DNA of 44,702 nucleotides from a virus: IMG/VR virus record IMGVR_UViG_3300033553_000300, positions 1 to 44,702 of that record. One strand, written 5' to 3'. Below are positions 15,735 through 24,984 of this stretch, piece by piece (position 1 is the first letter of the stretch; each line of letters starts with the position of its first letter). Made by a program: the position numbers and the translations under genes. The notes under the pieces were generated by a model. That model was not told the DNA's origin. It made no database searches and saw only the letters and a list, made by a program, of their open reading frames with translations.

Positions 15735-17329
15735 TGCCTATCATTAAGCTCCGCACACTAGGCTCGGTCGGAGTAAACACGGACATAGCTCCGGAGAGCC
15801 TTAACCCACTGGCCATGACGAATGTCCAGAATATGAGCTTCTACAACAAGGCTCCGCAAAAAGCGCTGGGGTATGTGAGTGGGGCTTTTAGTGCGCTGCC
15901 GATAGTTCCCTATGGCGTAATGCCTGCGCAGGGGCCGTCGGATTATACCTGGGTTATTCTGGGCCTAACGAAGGTGTACGCTTTCTATAACGGAGCCCTA
16001 GTTGATATAACTCGTGTGGCTTCCGATTATACAGGATCGACGTTCATTCCCTGGACTGGCGCGTGGGTAAGTGGAATCACGCTGGTTAATAATGGGGTAG
16101 ATGTTCCTCAGTTCACAAGCACCATCGACGGCTCAGCAAAACTTGCAGACCTCACAAACTGGCCTGCGAGTACTTCCTGCCGGGTGTTGAGGGCGTTTAA
16201 GAATTTCGTTATAGCGATGGATGTTACTAAATCTGGCGTTCGTTATCCAACCCTCTTTAAGTGGTCACACCCCGCAGATCCGGGGGGTATTCCTCCTAGC
16301 TGGGATGAAACTGATGCGACGTATCTTGCCGGCGAGTTTCCTCTCTCCGCTACCCCAGGGAGATTGATTGACGGCCTAGCCATGAAGAATAGCTTCATCG
16401 TGTATAAAAGCGATGGGATTATAGCTGTTCGAGAAACTAGTGATAACGACGTATTTCGCTTTGATACTATCTCCACCACCACAGGGGTTCCGGCGATTAA
16501 CTGCGTGACTGAGTTTAAACCCGGCCTTCATGCCTTCATCTCCCAGACTGGAGACCTGATGGTAAACAATGGCCAAGGGATAACTAGCATCGCATCGAAC
16601 AGGGTGAGGAAACTTCTCGCAGCTTCTGTCGATAATAATCAGTTGGATCGCAGCTTCTGCTTTACCGATGTGCGGAATACTGAGGTGGTTTTCTGCTTCG
16701 CAATCGAAGGAAGCGAGTGGCCGAACTTTGGCCTTACCTGGAATTGGGAGGAGGATACTTTCGGAACAAGGAGGTTTGCTCCCATCTCTGCAGTAGGGTC
16801 AGGAAAATATAACATCGTTGTTTCCAGTGGAGAGACTTGGGATAGTGATGACACTGCATGGGATAGCGACAATGAAAGCTGGGATGGTGTATCGGTAAAC
16901 GTTATCTCGAATCGTATCCTCGGGGTGAGTCCTGTGGCGACGGAGTCGTATCTGCTTGGGAGAGGATATACAGCCGATGGGGAGGCGACACGGAGCTTTG
17001 TGGAGAGGCGGACACTTCCTGTGGCTGGGCAAGACCTCTCCGGGAATCTGACTCTTGATCCGCGCTTGGTGAAACTTGTTACGAGGGTGTGGCCAATCAT
17101 AGAGGTAGATAATGATGAGCCCTTCACCGTCAGGATCGGAATGCAGGATAGTGCCTCGGCGCCTATCACCTGGCAGACTATCAACGACTTCAAGCCGAAG
17201 ACAGATGAGTATCTGGAATTTTTCTGTGAGGGGCGGTATCTGAGCTACTACATAGAGAATCTAGGCAGCTCCAACTGGAAACTCATTGGGTTCGATATTG
17301 AGCTTGTTCTGAATGGGGAGAGGTTCTAA
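15734..17329 (+). CDS. Tail nozzle protein (P22 gp10-like)
   Basis: 531 aa. It probably forms the hexameric nozzle below the adaptor that seals packaged DNA. The N-terminal region (LRTLGSVGVNTDIAPESLNP, then NVQNMSFYNKAPQKALGY) is typical of this family. The body is beta-propeller-like, with repeated short strands such as TWVILGLTKVYAFYNG, FIVYKSDGIIAVRETS and the WDSDDTAWDSDNESWDG segment. Its size and its place after the adaptor and fibre genes fit. Family assignment is by style and position. Confidence 0.75.
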   Translation: MPIIKLRTLGSVGVNTDIAPESLNPLAMTNVQNMSFYNKAPQKALGYVSGAFSALPIVPYGVMPAQGPSDYTWVILGLTKVYAFYNGALVDITRVASDYTGSTFIPWTGAWVSGITLVNNGVDVPQFTSTIDGSAKLADLTNWPASTSCRVLRAFKNFVIAMDVTKSGVRYPTLFKWSHPADPGGIPPSWDETDATYLAGEFPLSATPGRLIDGLAMKNSFIVYKSDGIIAVRETSDNDVFRFDTISTTTGVPAINCVTEFKPGLHAFISQTGDLMVNNGQGITSIASNRVRKLLAASVDNNQLDRSFCFTDVRNTEVVFCFAIEGSEWPNFGLTWNWEEDTFGTRRFAPISAVGSGKYNIVVSSGETWDSDDTAWDSDNESWDGVSVNVISNRILGVSPVATESYLLGRGYTADGEATRSFVERRTLPVAGQDLSGNLTLDPRLVKLVTRVWPIIEVDNDEPFTVRIGMQDSASAPITWQTINDFKPKTDEYLEFFCEGRYLSYYIENLGSSNWKLIGFDIELVLNGERF

Positions 17330-17568
17330 TGTACCAATCACCAGACCTTGGGCAAGACTACACCCAAGAAGAGTTTGAACTGTTAGTGCTTGAGCAATTT
17401 CGTGAGATTGCAAAAGAGTTTCTGTCGGCAAGGCCGAGGGCATTCACTGCTGAGCCTCCGAAGCCGTATGATGGGCTGATTGTTATTGCAGATGGAACCG
17501 AGTGGAATCCTGGCAGTGGTGTAGGGTACTATGGGTTTTACAACGGTTCTTGGCGTTTCTTAGGTTAA
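17329..17568 (+). CDS. Small virion-associated protein, 79 aa
   Basis: The N-terminal half is helical and acidic. The C-terminal half carries IVIADGTEWNPGSGVGYYGF and ends with a Trp-Arg-Phe segment, a short beta motif seen in many small proteins of phage tail clusters. It is coupled to the nozzle gene by TAATG and precedes the ejection proteins by 12 bp. Function is unknown; a minor tail or fibre-associated role is likely. Confidence 0.65.
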   Translation: MYQSPDLGQDYTQEEFELLVLEQFREIAKEFLSARPRAFTAEPPKPYDGLIVIADGTEWNPGSGVGYYGFYNGSWRFLG

Positions 17569-17580
17569 GGGGTATACGAT

Positions 17581-18783
17581 ATGGTATGGGGAGCGATTGC
17601 AGGTGGTCTTGCTTCATCACTTCTTCCTAGCTTGCTAGGCGGTGGCGGTGATAGCGGGCAGCAGACAACTACGAATACGCCTTGGAATTCCCAACAGCTC
17701 CAAGAGCTAATGACGATGGGTAAGGACCGCTATGAGGCGGGGCCTAACACGTATTATCCAGGCAGCACAGTAGCTGACATGGACCCAAGGCTGCAACAGA
17801 CTCTCAATCAGATGATGGGGTTTGGCAGTTCAGGTCTTCCAGCTGCGGGCAGTGATGCGCTGTCACAAGCAATGCAGGGGACACAATCCCTCGGCGGGCA
17901 GGTGGGGCAGGAGCAGGTCTCTGGAACGGGGGATTATGCGAAGTTTCTGATGAACCAAGCGCAGGGCGGGCAGCCAGGAAACGCAGGACAAATCGCAGCT
18001 AATGCTGATCCTACTGCGGCGTTCCAGCAATTCCTCGGAGGCAGCGCTACAAATCCTTACGTCGATCAGTTGGTTGGGAATGTTACATCTGATATCTCAA
18101 GAAATCTCAACGAGAATATCATGCCGAGGATTGACCAAGGCTCCCTCGCTAACAACGCGTATGGAGGGTCGAGGCAGGGCGTCGCTCAAGCCGGCGCTAT
18201 AGATAGTGCGAATCGACAAGCTGGTAATGCTGCCACCTCTATCAGAGCGAATGCGTATGAGTCTGATCAAGGCCGGAAGCTTAGCGCTGCGAACAGTATG
18301 CTGGGTGCGGCAGGCTCAGGGGATGCGTACCAGCAATCGCTCCAGCAAATGGGGTTATCTGGCGCGAACCTTGGAAGAGGTCTATTCCAGGATCTGGCCG
18401 GCATCACTTCGCAGCAAGCGAGTATGGCCCCACTCATGCAGGCTTACGAAGGGATGAATCTGAGTACGCAAGCACAAGGTGGCCAAGCTCAGCAGCAATA
18501 TCTGCAGTCGCTGCTTAGTGATAAGGTTAATGCGTATAATTTCAACCAGCAAGCGGATGATCAGAATTTCCAGAACTATGCGAATCTACTCCTTAATGCG
18601 AGCGGTAGTGGCGGAACGACTACGCAGAATACTCCTCAGGCTTCTATCGGGGAAAGACTGCTTGGCGGGGTATCATCAGGTATTGGTGTGGCAGGTCAAC
18701 TGCAGAATCTATTCGGTCAGCAGGCGCAGCAACCGCAGCAGACACAACCTCAACTAAGTTCGGTTCAGGCGTCTAGGATGTAA
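17581..18783 (+). CDS. Probable DNA ejection (internal virion) protein
   Basis: 400 aa, rich in Gly, Gln, Ala and Ser. A hydrophobic Gly-rich N-terminus (GAIAGGLASSLLPSLLGGGG) is followed by TPWNSQQLQELMTMGKDRYE and YYPGSTVADMDP, a pattern common in podovirus internal virion or minor tail proteins located after the nozzle gene. The middle is helical with many Asn and Gln, and the C-terminus is poly-Gln-like. It should be packaged in the head and ejected with DNA. No enzymatic motif is seen. Confidence 0.65.
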   Translation: MVWGAIAGGLASSLLPSLLGGGGDSGQQTTTNTPWNSQQLQELMTMGKDRYEAGPNTYYPGSTVADMDPRLQQTLNQMMGFGSSGLPAAGSDALSQAMQGTQSLGGQVGQEQVSGTGDYAKFLMNQAQGGQPGNAGQIAANADPTAAFQQFLGGSATNPYVDQLVGNVTSDISRNLNENIMPRIDQGSLANNAYGGSRQGVAQAGAIDSANRQAGNAATSIRANAYESDQGRKLSAANSMLGAAGSGDAYQQSLQQMGLSGANLGRGLFQDLAGITSQQASMAPLMQAYEGMNLSTQAQGGQAQQQYLQSLLSDKVNAYNFNQQADDQNFQNYANLLLNASGSGGTTTQNTPQASIGERLLGGVSSGIGVAGQLQNLFGQQAQQPQQTQPQLSSVQASRM

Positions 18784-18792
18784 GAGTTTGGA

Positions 18793-18833
18793 TTTAATTA
18801 TGATGTTGCTACTTTGGCAATCATACAATTAAA
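18793..18833 (+). repeat. 41-bp palindromic element, copy 3
   Basis: Outer arms TTTAATT (18793-18799) and AATTAAA (18827-18833), inner arms GTTGC and GGCAAT, with mismatches in between. It fills the gap between two virion genes and ends exactly at GAGG, the Shine-Dalgarno site of the gene at 18846. Confidence 0.85.
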
Positions 18834-18845
18834 GAGGTACAGATC

Positions 18846-19868
18846 ATGGCACTTGGAGACGCATTAAGGGGGCAACAGCAGCAGCCAATTCAGCCTGCCC
18901 TCGTACAGTCTATGCAACCGTCTTCGGTGGCGTCGCAAGCGCAACCGCAGGCAAATGGCGGCATTGGGGCACTGATGCAAAGATTGCAAGAGAATCCGGC
19001 AGCGATACAAATGCTGCTACAGACAGGGGCTCAGCTCCTAAACCCAACCACCTTTCAGAGCCCAAGCGGTCGGGTAGCGCAAGCTATCAGTGATGGCAAT
19101 GCTGGTTACAGCGGGATGGTGTCGGCGGCTGAGGATAAGGCCTACCAGAAGAGTATGATGGGCAAGGAGAATGCTCGCGAGAACCGGAAGGTTGATCTCA
19201 CCGAGCAACAACTTAATCAGCAGGGGGAACAGTTCCAGCAAGAGATGGGTCTTAAGGAATCTCAGCTGGATAGCGAGAATAATCAGTTCCTACAGCAGTA
19301 TGGTCTTGACGCGTCTCAGCTCGCAGCGCAGAAAGATCTGTGGGCGGCGCAAGCGGAAAGATATCGTGCTGATGCAACGCGTCTGGCGGCGAAAGCGAAA
19401 GCTGGCAATGCTGCTGACCTCACAGGGCCAGAGCGCATCCAGAACAACATCGCGAAGATTCTGTCTAATGCTGGTATGGGTGAAGGGCAGGCCTACATGA
19501 CCGCCTTCGATATCTACAACAAGTCTGGCGAAGCTCGCGCGAACGCAGTTGCAGGGACATATGAGAGCCTCGGTATGTTGGGGAATACTCCGAAAGGTAA
19601 GGAGCTTCTCAACGGTATTGTGGAGCAGATTGATGCGGTGTTTAAGTCAGGTGCAAGTATCCTGGAAGAAACCCAACGGGCTAATCCTCAAGCTGGGCAA
19701 GGCGGACAAGAGGTAGCCCCTAATGTCACGCAACAGGATATTCAAGCTGCTATCGACGCAACGAATAAGAATAGTGGTACTAACTATTCTTGGGATCAAT
19801 TGAATCGGGTTCAACAAGATCAGTTGATTAAGCAGATTCAGAACTATAAGGGGAATGCCGGTGGCTGA
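18846..19868 (+). CDS. Helical internal virion protein
   Basis: 340 aa. The N-terminus is Gln-rich; residues about 95-190 form a long coiled coil (LTEQQLNQQGEQFQQEMG, then AAQKDLWAAQAERYRADATR); the rest is helical and ends in a Tyr-Asn-rich segment. It lies between a Gly/Gln-rich ejection protein and the 1705-aa protein, the usual place of a second ejection protein. The stop lies 14 bp inside the next gene. It is the first gene after palindromic element copy 3. Confidence 0.65.
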   Translation: MALGDALRGQQQQPIQPALVQSMQPSSVASQAQPQANGGIGALMQRLQENPAAIQMLLQTGAQLLNPTTFQSPSGRVAQAISDGNAGYSGMVSAAEDKAYQKSMMGKENARENRKVDLTEQQLNQQGEQFQQEMGLKESQLDSENNQFLQQYGLDASQLAAQKDLWAAQAERYRADATRLAAKAKAGNAADLTGPERIQNNIAKILSNAGMGEGQAYMTAFDIYNKSGEARANAVAGTYESLGMLGNTPKGKELLNGIVEQIDAVFKSGASILEETQRANPQAGQGGQEVAPNVTQQDIQAAIDATNKNSGTNYSWDQLNRVQQDQLIKQIQNYKGNAGG

Positions 19869-22800
19869 TTTTAGCGGATTTACTTTCAAGCCGGAAACTC
19901 AAGAAGCTGAGCCGGAGAAAAAGGATGCGCAAGGAGGCCCCGATTTTTCGGGGTTTTCCTTTAAGGACGTAACTCCTGCGGAAGCCCAAGTAGCGGAGGT
20001 GCCAGAGCCTAGCGTCCAAACTACTCCTATGCCTCAGCAAGAGGGATTCAATCCTGTCAATGCAGGACGCACCTTCCCTCCTGCGCCAACACCGACAGTA
20101 GGCGATCTCGATGTAGATTCCGAGGGGGTTCTCGGCTACCTCAAGCGGAGAGGCGGGGATATCTTTGAGTCCAGCCTTGTCTCGAGCTTAGCCTCAGTTC
20201 AATCTGAGGCTGGTCGTGTGCTCCAGCAGAAAGGCACGATGGAAGATGTTATCGCTGGAAGTGGAGAGGATGCAGGCTATTTCGATAAGATCAAGGCCGG
20301 GCTGGCCCTAGCGAATCCCCTCAACACGCTGATCACAGTGATGACTGGCGATCCGTTGGGGTTTGCTGAAACCGGGGCAAAGACTGAGCAGCAGGGTACC
20401 GATGTTCGGGCGGAAGCTCAAAAGGATCTCCAGATCTACGGAGAGGAAGCTGATACCACTGGGAAGCAGATCGCTTTCGATGTGGTTAATAGCGCAGGCG
20501 CAACTGCCCCCGCAATCGCTACCGCTCCGTTGGCTCTGCCGAGCCTCACCCTGTCGGCAATGGGTGCCACGGCGTACTTCGATACCACGCAGGAAGCCTA
20601 CGAGAAAACTCAGAGCGTTCGGAGAGCGCGAGTCGCTGGCTTTGTTGATGGCTTTGTTGAAGCTGGGACAGAGATGATCCCAATCAGGACTCTCTTCAAT
20701 CTAGGGAAAGGGAAGAGCCTCCTTAAGGATGCAATAAAATTCCTCGCCCAAGAAGAGGGTTCTGAGCTTGCAGCGACAGCGTTGCAGGATCTGAATGCGA
20801 AGCTTCTGTACGAGCCTGATATGACTCTCTCGCAAGCGATGGAGAATCTCGGACGGACTGCGATGAGTACCCCCTTCAGTGCTGGCCTCCAAGCGGGCGC
20901 TATGAGGAGTGTGCAGAAGCTGGACGAGGTGGTTCAAGGTAAGCTGGATAAACGCCGGGATATGAAGCGGCCTGTTCAGTTCACCCCGCTCAGTGACGAG
21001 GTTCTTCAAAGTGCAAATCTCTCCGAGGAGAAGCGGAAAGAAGTCGAGGGGATGCAAGCTGAACTCTCCGGAATCATGGCGGAGATTCAGCAAGAAGCTG
21101 CAAACACCACCTCAAGTGAAAGCGTTACTGAGAGTGCGAGTACGTTCGGATTCTCCAGGGGAAGTTTTACTTCGCCGATCCGCCTAAACGATGCGGAGAC
21201 TGTGTACGAGGAAATTCGCGTGAATGGGCTGAAGCCGCTTCGTCAGGGAAAGGTGATTGAGCCTGAGGCCATACAGCCGGGAGAGGTGGTGACGGTAGAG
21301 ACTCCTCGATTCTACGACACCGCAATGCGTACTTACAAGATGATGCAGGAAAGCGCTGAGTACGAAAAGAGTCACTCGAAGAGTGGCACGATAAGTAAGG
21401 AGACTCAGCGTAGCTTAGACCTCGCGAAGGAGGCGGTGCAGAAAGCTCGAACTTTGGATCGACAGTATGCGTCGAAGCTTGGTCGTGCACGGGACTTAAT
21501 CGACACCTGGGTGAAGAAGTACGCTCCCGATATGAAGGTTATGGTAGCGCCGAGCTACACTCCTAAGGTGAATGGCGCAGCAATGTCAAACGCTGAGGGA
21601 GTTCCCTTTGTTATCTATCTTGGGATCGAGACGGCAAACGCCAACGCTCGCGACGAGGCTAAGAAGGGTAAAGCTGTCCCGAATCTTGTAGCCCCAGGAA
21701 ATGGGTTCAATGAAACTATAGCGCACGAGTTTGGTCACGCACTGATTGGGCATGTGTTCAAAGCTCAGCCGGTGGAGGTTCGAGAGGCTATCCAGAATGA
21801 TTGGTTGCGTTTTCTGGAAGCGTACAGAACAAGCTCTCTTGGGGAGTTGGGGCCGGACTTACAGCCGAGCCATGCGAACTCACTGCGATCAGCTCCTGGC
21901 CTACCAATGGCTGATGTGATGGAGAATAATCCGAAAATGTTTCGGGATTATATCCCTTCCTTTACGGAGTTCCTTGCGCACCGGATGGCTCGGAAGGAAG
22001 GGAATAGTGAAACTACTCAGAAGTTTTTTCCTAACGCCAGGAAGACGGTAGAGAAATACTGGAAAGGTCTGCCGAAATCTCAGCGCTTCGATAAGAGCTT
22101 TGAGTTGTTTTTGGATAAGCTGGCGAAAGAGACTCAATTGAATCGGGCTCAAGCTGAGTATGAGGGGCGGGTGCGCCGGTATCGTGCGGCACTAGCGGCA
22201 ATGCGCGCCATGGATGCACAACCATACACAACGGTGTTTTCCACGGGGGGTGGTGCCATAGTACCGCCCACAAATGGTGCCCATTGGGGCGGGCGTGACG
22301 GACGCTCAAAACGTATCAATGCTAGTATCGACAAATTCAATAAGATGATTGGTCTAACCGCAGGCCTCACTCACCTCTCGGAACTCAACAAACATATCCC
22401 AGGGGTGGGAGCGTACCTCACCTCAGCGAAGGCTATGTGGCAGGACAAAATGCGCTGGACTAGTCGGGCAGCAGATGTTCTGCGGGAGTGGGCTACCGGG
22501 GATCTGGTATCTTCCACAGCTGAGCGAGAGCAACTAAGCAAGTTTCTCTTCGAGGCTGACCGCAGAAGTGAAGTGCAGGGGCGGATGCTGGATCAGGACG
22601 AAATGGCGGAACTTCGCGAAGAGTTCGGGATTAGTAACTCCATGTACCAAATGGCAGAACAGATCTGGAACACTTTCAGTGAAGCCCTCCAGGAGGTTGA
22701 AGATGCAGTTCTCGCTGATCTGCAGGCGCAACTTCTCGAGGGGAATACGGTGGAAGTTACGCAGGCTATCCGTGATGTGCAACGGGATTTCGCTGCAATG

Positions 22801-24972
22801 CGGAACCGCAACTATATGCCGCACTCGCGCTTCGGCACTTACACTGTAACGGGGTATGCTCAGGAAACTATGACGCTTGACGATCGCGAGTACAAGCGAG
22901 GGCAGATCATTCACTTCAGCAGTTTTGCCTCCGAGAGCGAGGCGCTGCAGGGAAGGAAGGATCTCGAGAAGGAGTATGGTTCCGGGGTTCGCTTCGGGGT
23001 CGGCATCATCTCCGACAGCGTGAGGGAGCTAATCGACTTGCCCCCTGCGTTGGCGAGGTTACTTGAGAATAAGCTGAATCTTGATCCGACGCAGCAAAAG
23101 GAACTGACGGAGCTGAGAGCTATCCTCGCGCCTGGACAAAGCTTCAGGAAACGCTTCGTGCAACGAGATAGTATCGCTGGGTACAGTGACGACGCGATCC
23201 GAGTCTTTGCGGATTACATGCAAAAGTTTGCTGGGCACCTATCTCGCATTAAGCATGTGCCGAAGCTGCAAGAGTCCATACAGCTGATGAAAGACTCAGC
23301 AATGGGTATCCGTCAGCAGGGCGGGAATAGCGTAAAGCGGGAGAAGATTATCAACTGGTATGAGAAGCATCTAGATTACTACCTCGATCCAGGCAATGAA
23401 CTAGCCTCCCTGAGAGCGATTGGCTTCTTGTGGTATCTCGGCTTCAATGTTAAGAGCGCTGTGGTTAACGCTACGCAAGTGCCGATGGTTACGTACCCGT
23501 ACCTCGCGCAGGAGTTCAACGACATCTCTGCCAGTGCAGCGATCAGCTCCGCGATGTACCAAGTAACGAAGGCGCAGTTTACTGAAAAGGGAATGGATCC
23601 TGATGCAGCACGGATGGTTGAAGAGCTGGCAGAGAGGGGTATCATCGACGAGTCTCTTGCTACGGAACTAGCAGCCCTGGCGGAGGGGGGATTCTTGGCA
23701 CGAGCTCCAGGTAAGATCGGATCGAAGCTAGGACTTGAGAAACCTGAGAATGTTCTGAAGGTTCAAAAGTTCTTCGAGTATGGGGCGTTGATGTTCCAAG
23801 CTATGGAGAAGATGAACCGGAGGATCACCGCGGTAGCTGCGTATCAACTCTCGAGGAAGTCAGGGCGGACTCACGAAGAAGCTGTAGACTTTGCGCACAA
23901 AGCGGTAGAGCAGACGCAGTACGAGTATGCGAGATTCAACCGACCTGAGATGATGCGAGGAAAACTGGGATCGAACGTCTTCATGTTCTGGCAGTACATC
24001 ACGAATACGCTCTGGTTCCTTGGGCAGAACAAGCAGGCAGCGGCGCGGTACATGGCTATCATGTTCCTGATGGGTGGGCTCGAGGGTATCCCAGGTATGG
24101 GCAACCTACTCGATCTGCTTGACTTCGGCATCAAAAAGCTCAAGGAAGCTACCGGCTGGAGTGATCCGAAGAAAGGTGCAAGGGAGTACTTGTGGGAGTA
24201 CACAAGCAAGCTGGATGATGATCCGTTCCTAGGGGATGTGATTAACAGCCACACGCTGATGAATGGATACAGCAGCAGAATGATGGGTATGTATGACCTG
24301 TCTGCTAGTGTCCAGATGGGGCAAATCCTTCCCTTGACGCAGTACCTTGCAACTGACATGGACCCGCGCTCGGAGGTGACGGGGGGTATGGCAGACCTTG
24401 CCGGCGCGGTGGTGAACATTCCGATCGCTGTAGGGCAGGCAGTCTTCAGCGATGAGCCCGACCTGTGGAAGCGTTACGAAAGGGGTATGCCGAGTGCCGC
24501 GAAAGGGCTAAGCCAAGCTATCAGATTCGGGGTGCGTGGCGAGGAAGATGATCGCAGGGGGGCACAGGTGGCTGAGTTCAACTGGCCCAACGATGTGAGG
24601 AGCTGGGCGGAACTAACGGGTAGAGCGGCGGGTTTCCAACTGACTCGTATCACCGAGGAGAAGGATCGGCGCTTCGCGAGTTTCGACGCAATCCAGTATT
24701 ATGCGAAGAGGCATACCTCGCTGACGCAGATGATGAACTACGCTCAAGATAAAGGGGATGAGGATAAAATTGAGGAGGCGTATGTTCGGATCAATCGCTT
24801 CAATGGGCAGGTTCCCTACCCTGAGATGATGATCCAACTGCCCTCGTTGGTGCAGTCAATTAAGCAAGCTCAGAAGAAACGCACTATGAGGGAGATCGGT
24901 ATTGCGGAACAGCAGAAGTATATTCGTTTGCAGCAAGGAGTAGAAAGCAGAAGAACTGGCGGGGAGGAGTAA
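19855..24972 (+). CDS. Large polyvalent ejection protein with zinc protease motif
   Basis: 1705 aa, the largest gene. The N-terminus carries two copies of DFSGF(T/S)FK. A metalloprotease-like region is centred on ETIAHEFGHALIGH (H624, E625, H628, possibly H633), the HExxH zinc-binding signature. The mid-region is helical with TSRAADVLREWATGD. A hydrophobic stretch near 1399-1420 (MAIMFLMGGLEGIPGMGN) could insert in membrane. The C-terminus is helical and basic. Position and length match the large internal proteins of podoviruses that are ejected into the cell and bring enzymatic domains with them. The protease may act on periplasmic or host proteins, or on its own precursor; its target is unknown. 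Confidence 0.8.
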   Translation: MPVADFSGFTFKPETQEAEPEKKDAQGGPDFSGFSFKDVTPAEAQVAEVPEPSVQTTPMPQQEGFNPVNAGRTFPPAPTPTVGDLDVDSEGVLGYLKRRGGDIFESSLVSSLASVQSEAGRVLQQKGTMEDVIAGSGEDAGYFDKIKAGLALANPLNTLITVMTGDPLGFAETGAKTEQQGTDVRAEAQKDLQIYGEEADTTGKQIAFDVVNSAGATAPAIATAPLALPSLTLSAMGATAYFDTTQEAYEKTQSVRRARVAGFVDGFVEAGTEMIPIRTLFNLGKGKSLLKDAIKFLAQEEGSELAATALQDLNAKLLYEPDMTLSQAMENLGRTAMSTPFSAGLQAGAMRSVQKLDEVVQGKLDKRRDMKRPVQFTPLSDEVLQSANLSEEKRKEVEGMQAELSGIMAEIQQEAANTTSSESVTESASTFGFSRGSFTSPIRLNDAETVYEEIRVNGLKPLRQGKVIEPEAIQPGEVVTVETPRFYDTAMRTYKMMQESAEYEKSHSKSGTISKETQRSLDLAKEAVQKARTLDRQYASKLGRARDLIDTWVKKYAPDMKVMVAPSYTPKVNGAAMSNAEGVPFVIYLGIETANANARDEAKKGKAVPNLVAPGNGFNETIAHEFGHALIGHVFKAQPVEVREAIQNDWLRFLEAYRTSSLGELGPDLQPSHANSLRSAPGLPMADVMENNPKMFRDYIPSFTEFLAHRMARKEGNSETTQKFFPNARKTVEKYWKGLPKSQRFDKSFELFLDKLAKETQLNRAQAEYEGRVRRYRAALAAMRAMDAQPYTTVFSTGGGAIVPPTNGAHWGGRDGRSKRINASIDKFNKMIGLTAGLTHLSELNKHIPGVGAYLTSAKAMWQDKMRWTSRAADVLREWATGDLVSSTAEREQLSKFLFEADRRSEVQGRMLDQDEMAELREEFGISNSMYQMAEQIWNTFSEALQEVEDAVLADLQAQLLEGNTVEVTQAIRDVQRDFAAMRNRNYMPHSRFGTYTVTGYAQETMTLDDREYKRGQIIHFSSFASESEALQGRKDLEKEYGSGVRFGVGIISDSVRELIDLPPALARLLENKLNLDPTQQKELTELRAILAPGQSFRKRFVQRDSIAGYSDDAIRVFADYMQKFAGHLSRIKHVPKLQESIQLMKDSAMGIRQQGGNSVKREKIINWYEKHLDYYLDPGNELASLRAIGFLWYLGFNVKSAVVNATQVPMVTYPYLAQEFNDISASAAISSAMYQVTKAQFTEKGMDPDAARMVEELAERGIIDESLATELAALAEGGFLARAPGKIGSKLGLEKPENVLKVQKFFEYGALMFQAMEKMNRRITAVAAYQLSRKSGRTHEEAVDFAHKAVEQTQYEYARFNRPEMMRGKLGSNVFMFWQYITNTLWFLGQNKQAAARYMAIMFLMGGLEGIPGMGNLLDLLDFGIKKLKEATGWSDPKKGAREYLWEYTSKLDDDPFLGDVINSHTLMNGYSSRMMGMYDLSASVQMGQILPLTQYLATDMDPRSEVTGGMADLAGAVVNIPIAVGQAVFSDEPDLWKRYERGMPSAAKGLSQAIRFGVRGEEDDRRGAQVAEFNWPNDVRSWAELTGRAAGFQLTRITEEKDRRFASFDAIQYYAKRHTSLTQMMNYAQDKGDEDKIEEAYVRINRFNGQVPYPEMMIQLPSLVQSIKQAQKKRTMREIGIAEQQKYIRLQQGVESRRTGGEE

Positions 24973-24980
24973 CCCTCCCC
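24961..24980. terminator. GC hairpin between convergent operons
   Basis: GGGGAGG (24961-24967) pairs perfectly with CCTCCCC (24974-24980). The loop contains the stop codon of the large ejection gene. The two operons end only 12 bp apart here. The T-tract is weak (TGCTTTAGG), so it may be a modest bidirectional terminator. Confidence 0.45.
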
Positions 24981-24984
24981 TGCT

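Noticed and set aside
23871-24419. Minus-strand frame of 182 codons opposite the large ejection gene
   Set aside because: Shadow frame rich in Ser, Pro and Cys with no start signal, inside a clearly coding plus-strand gene.
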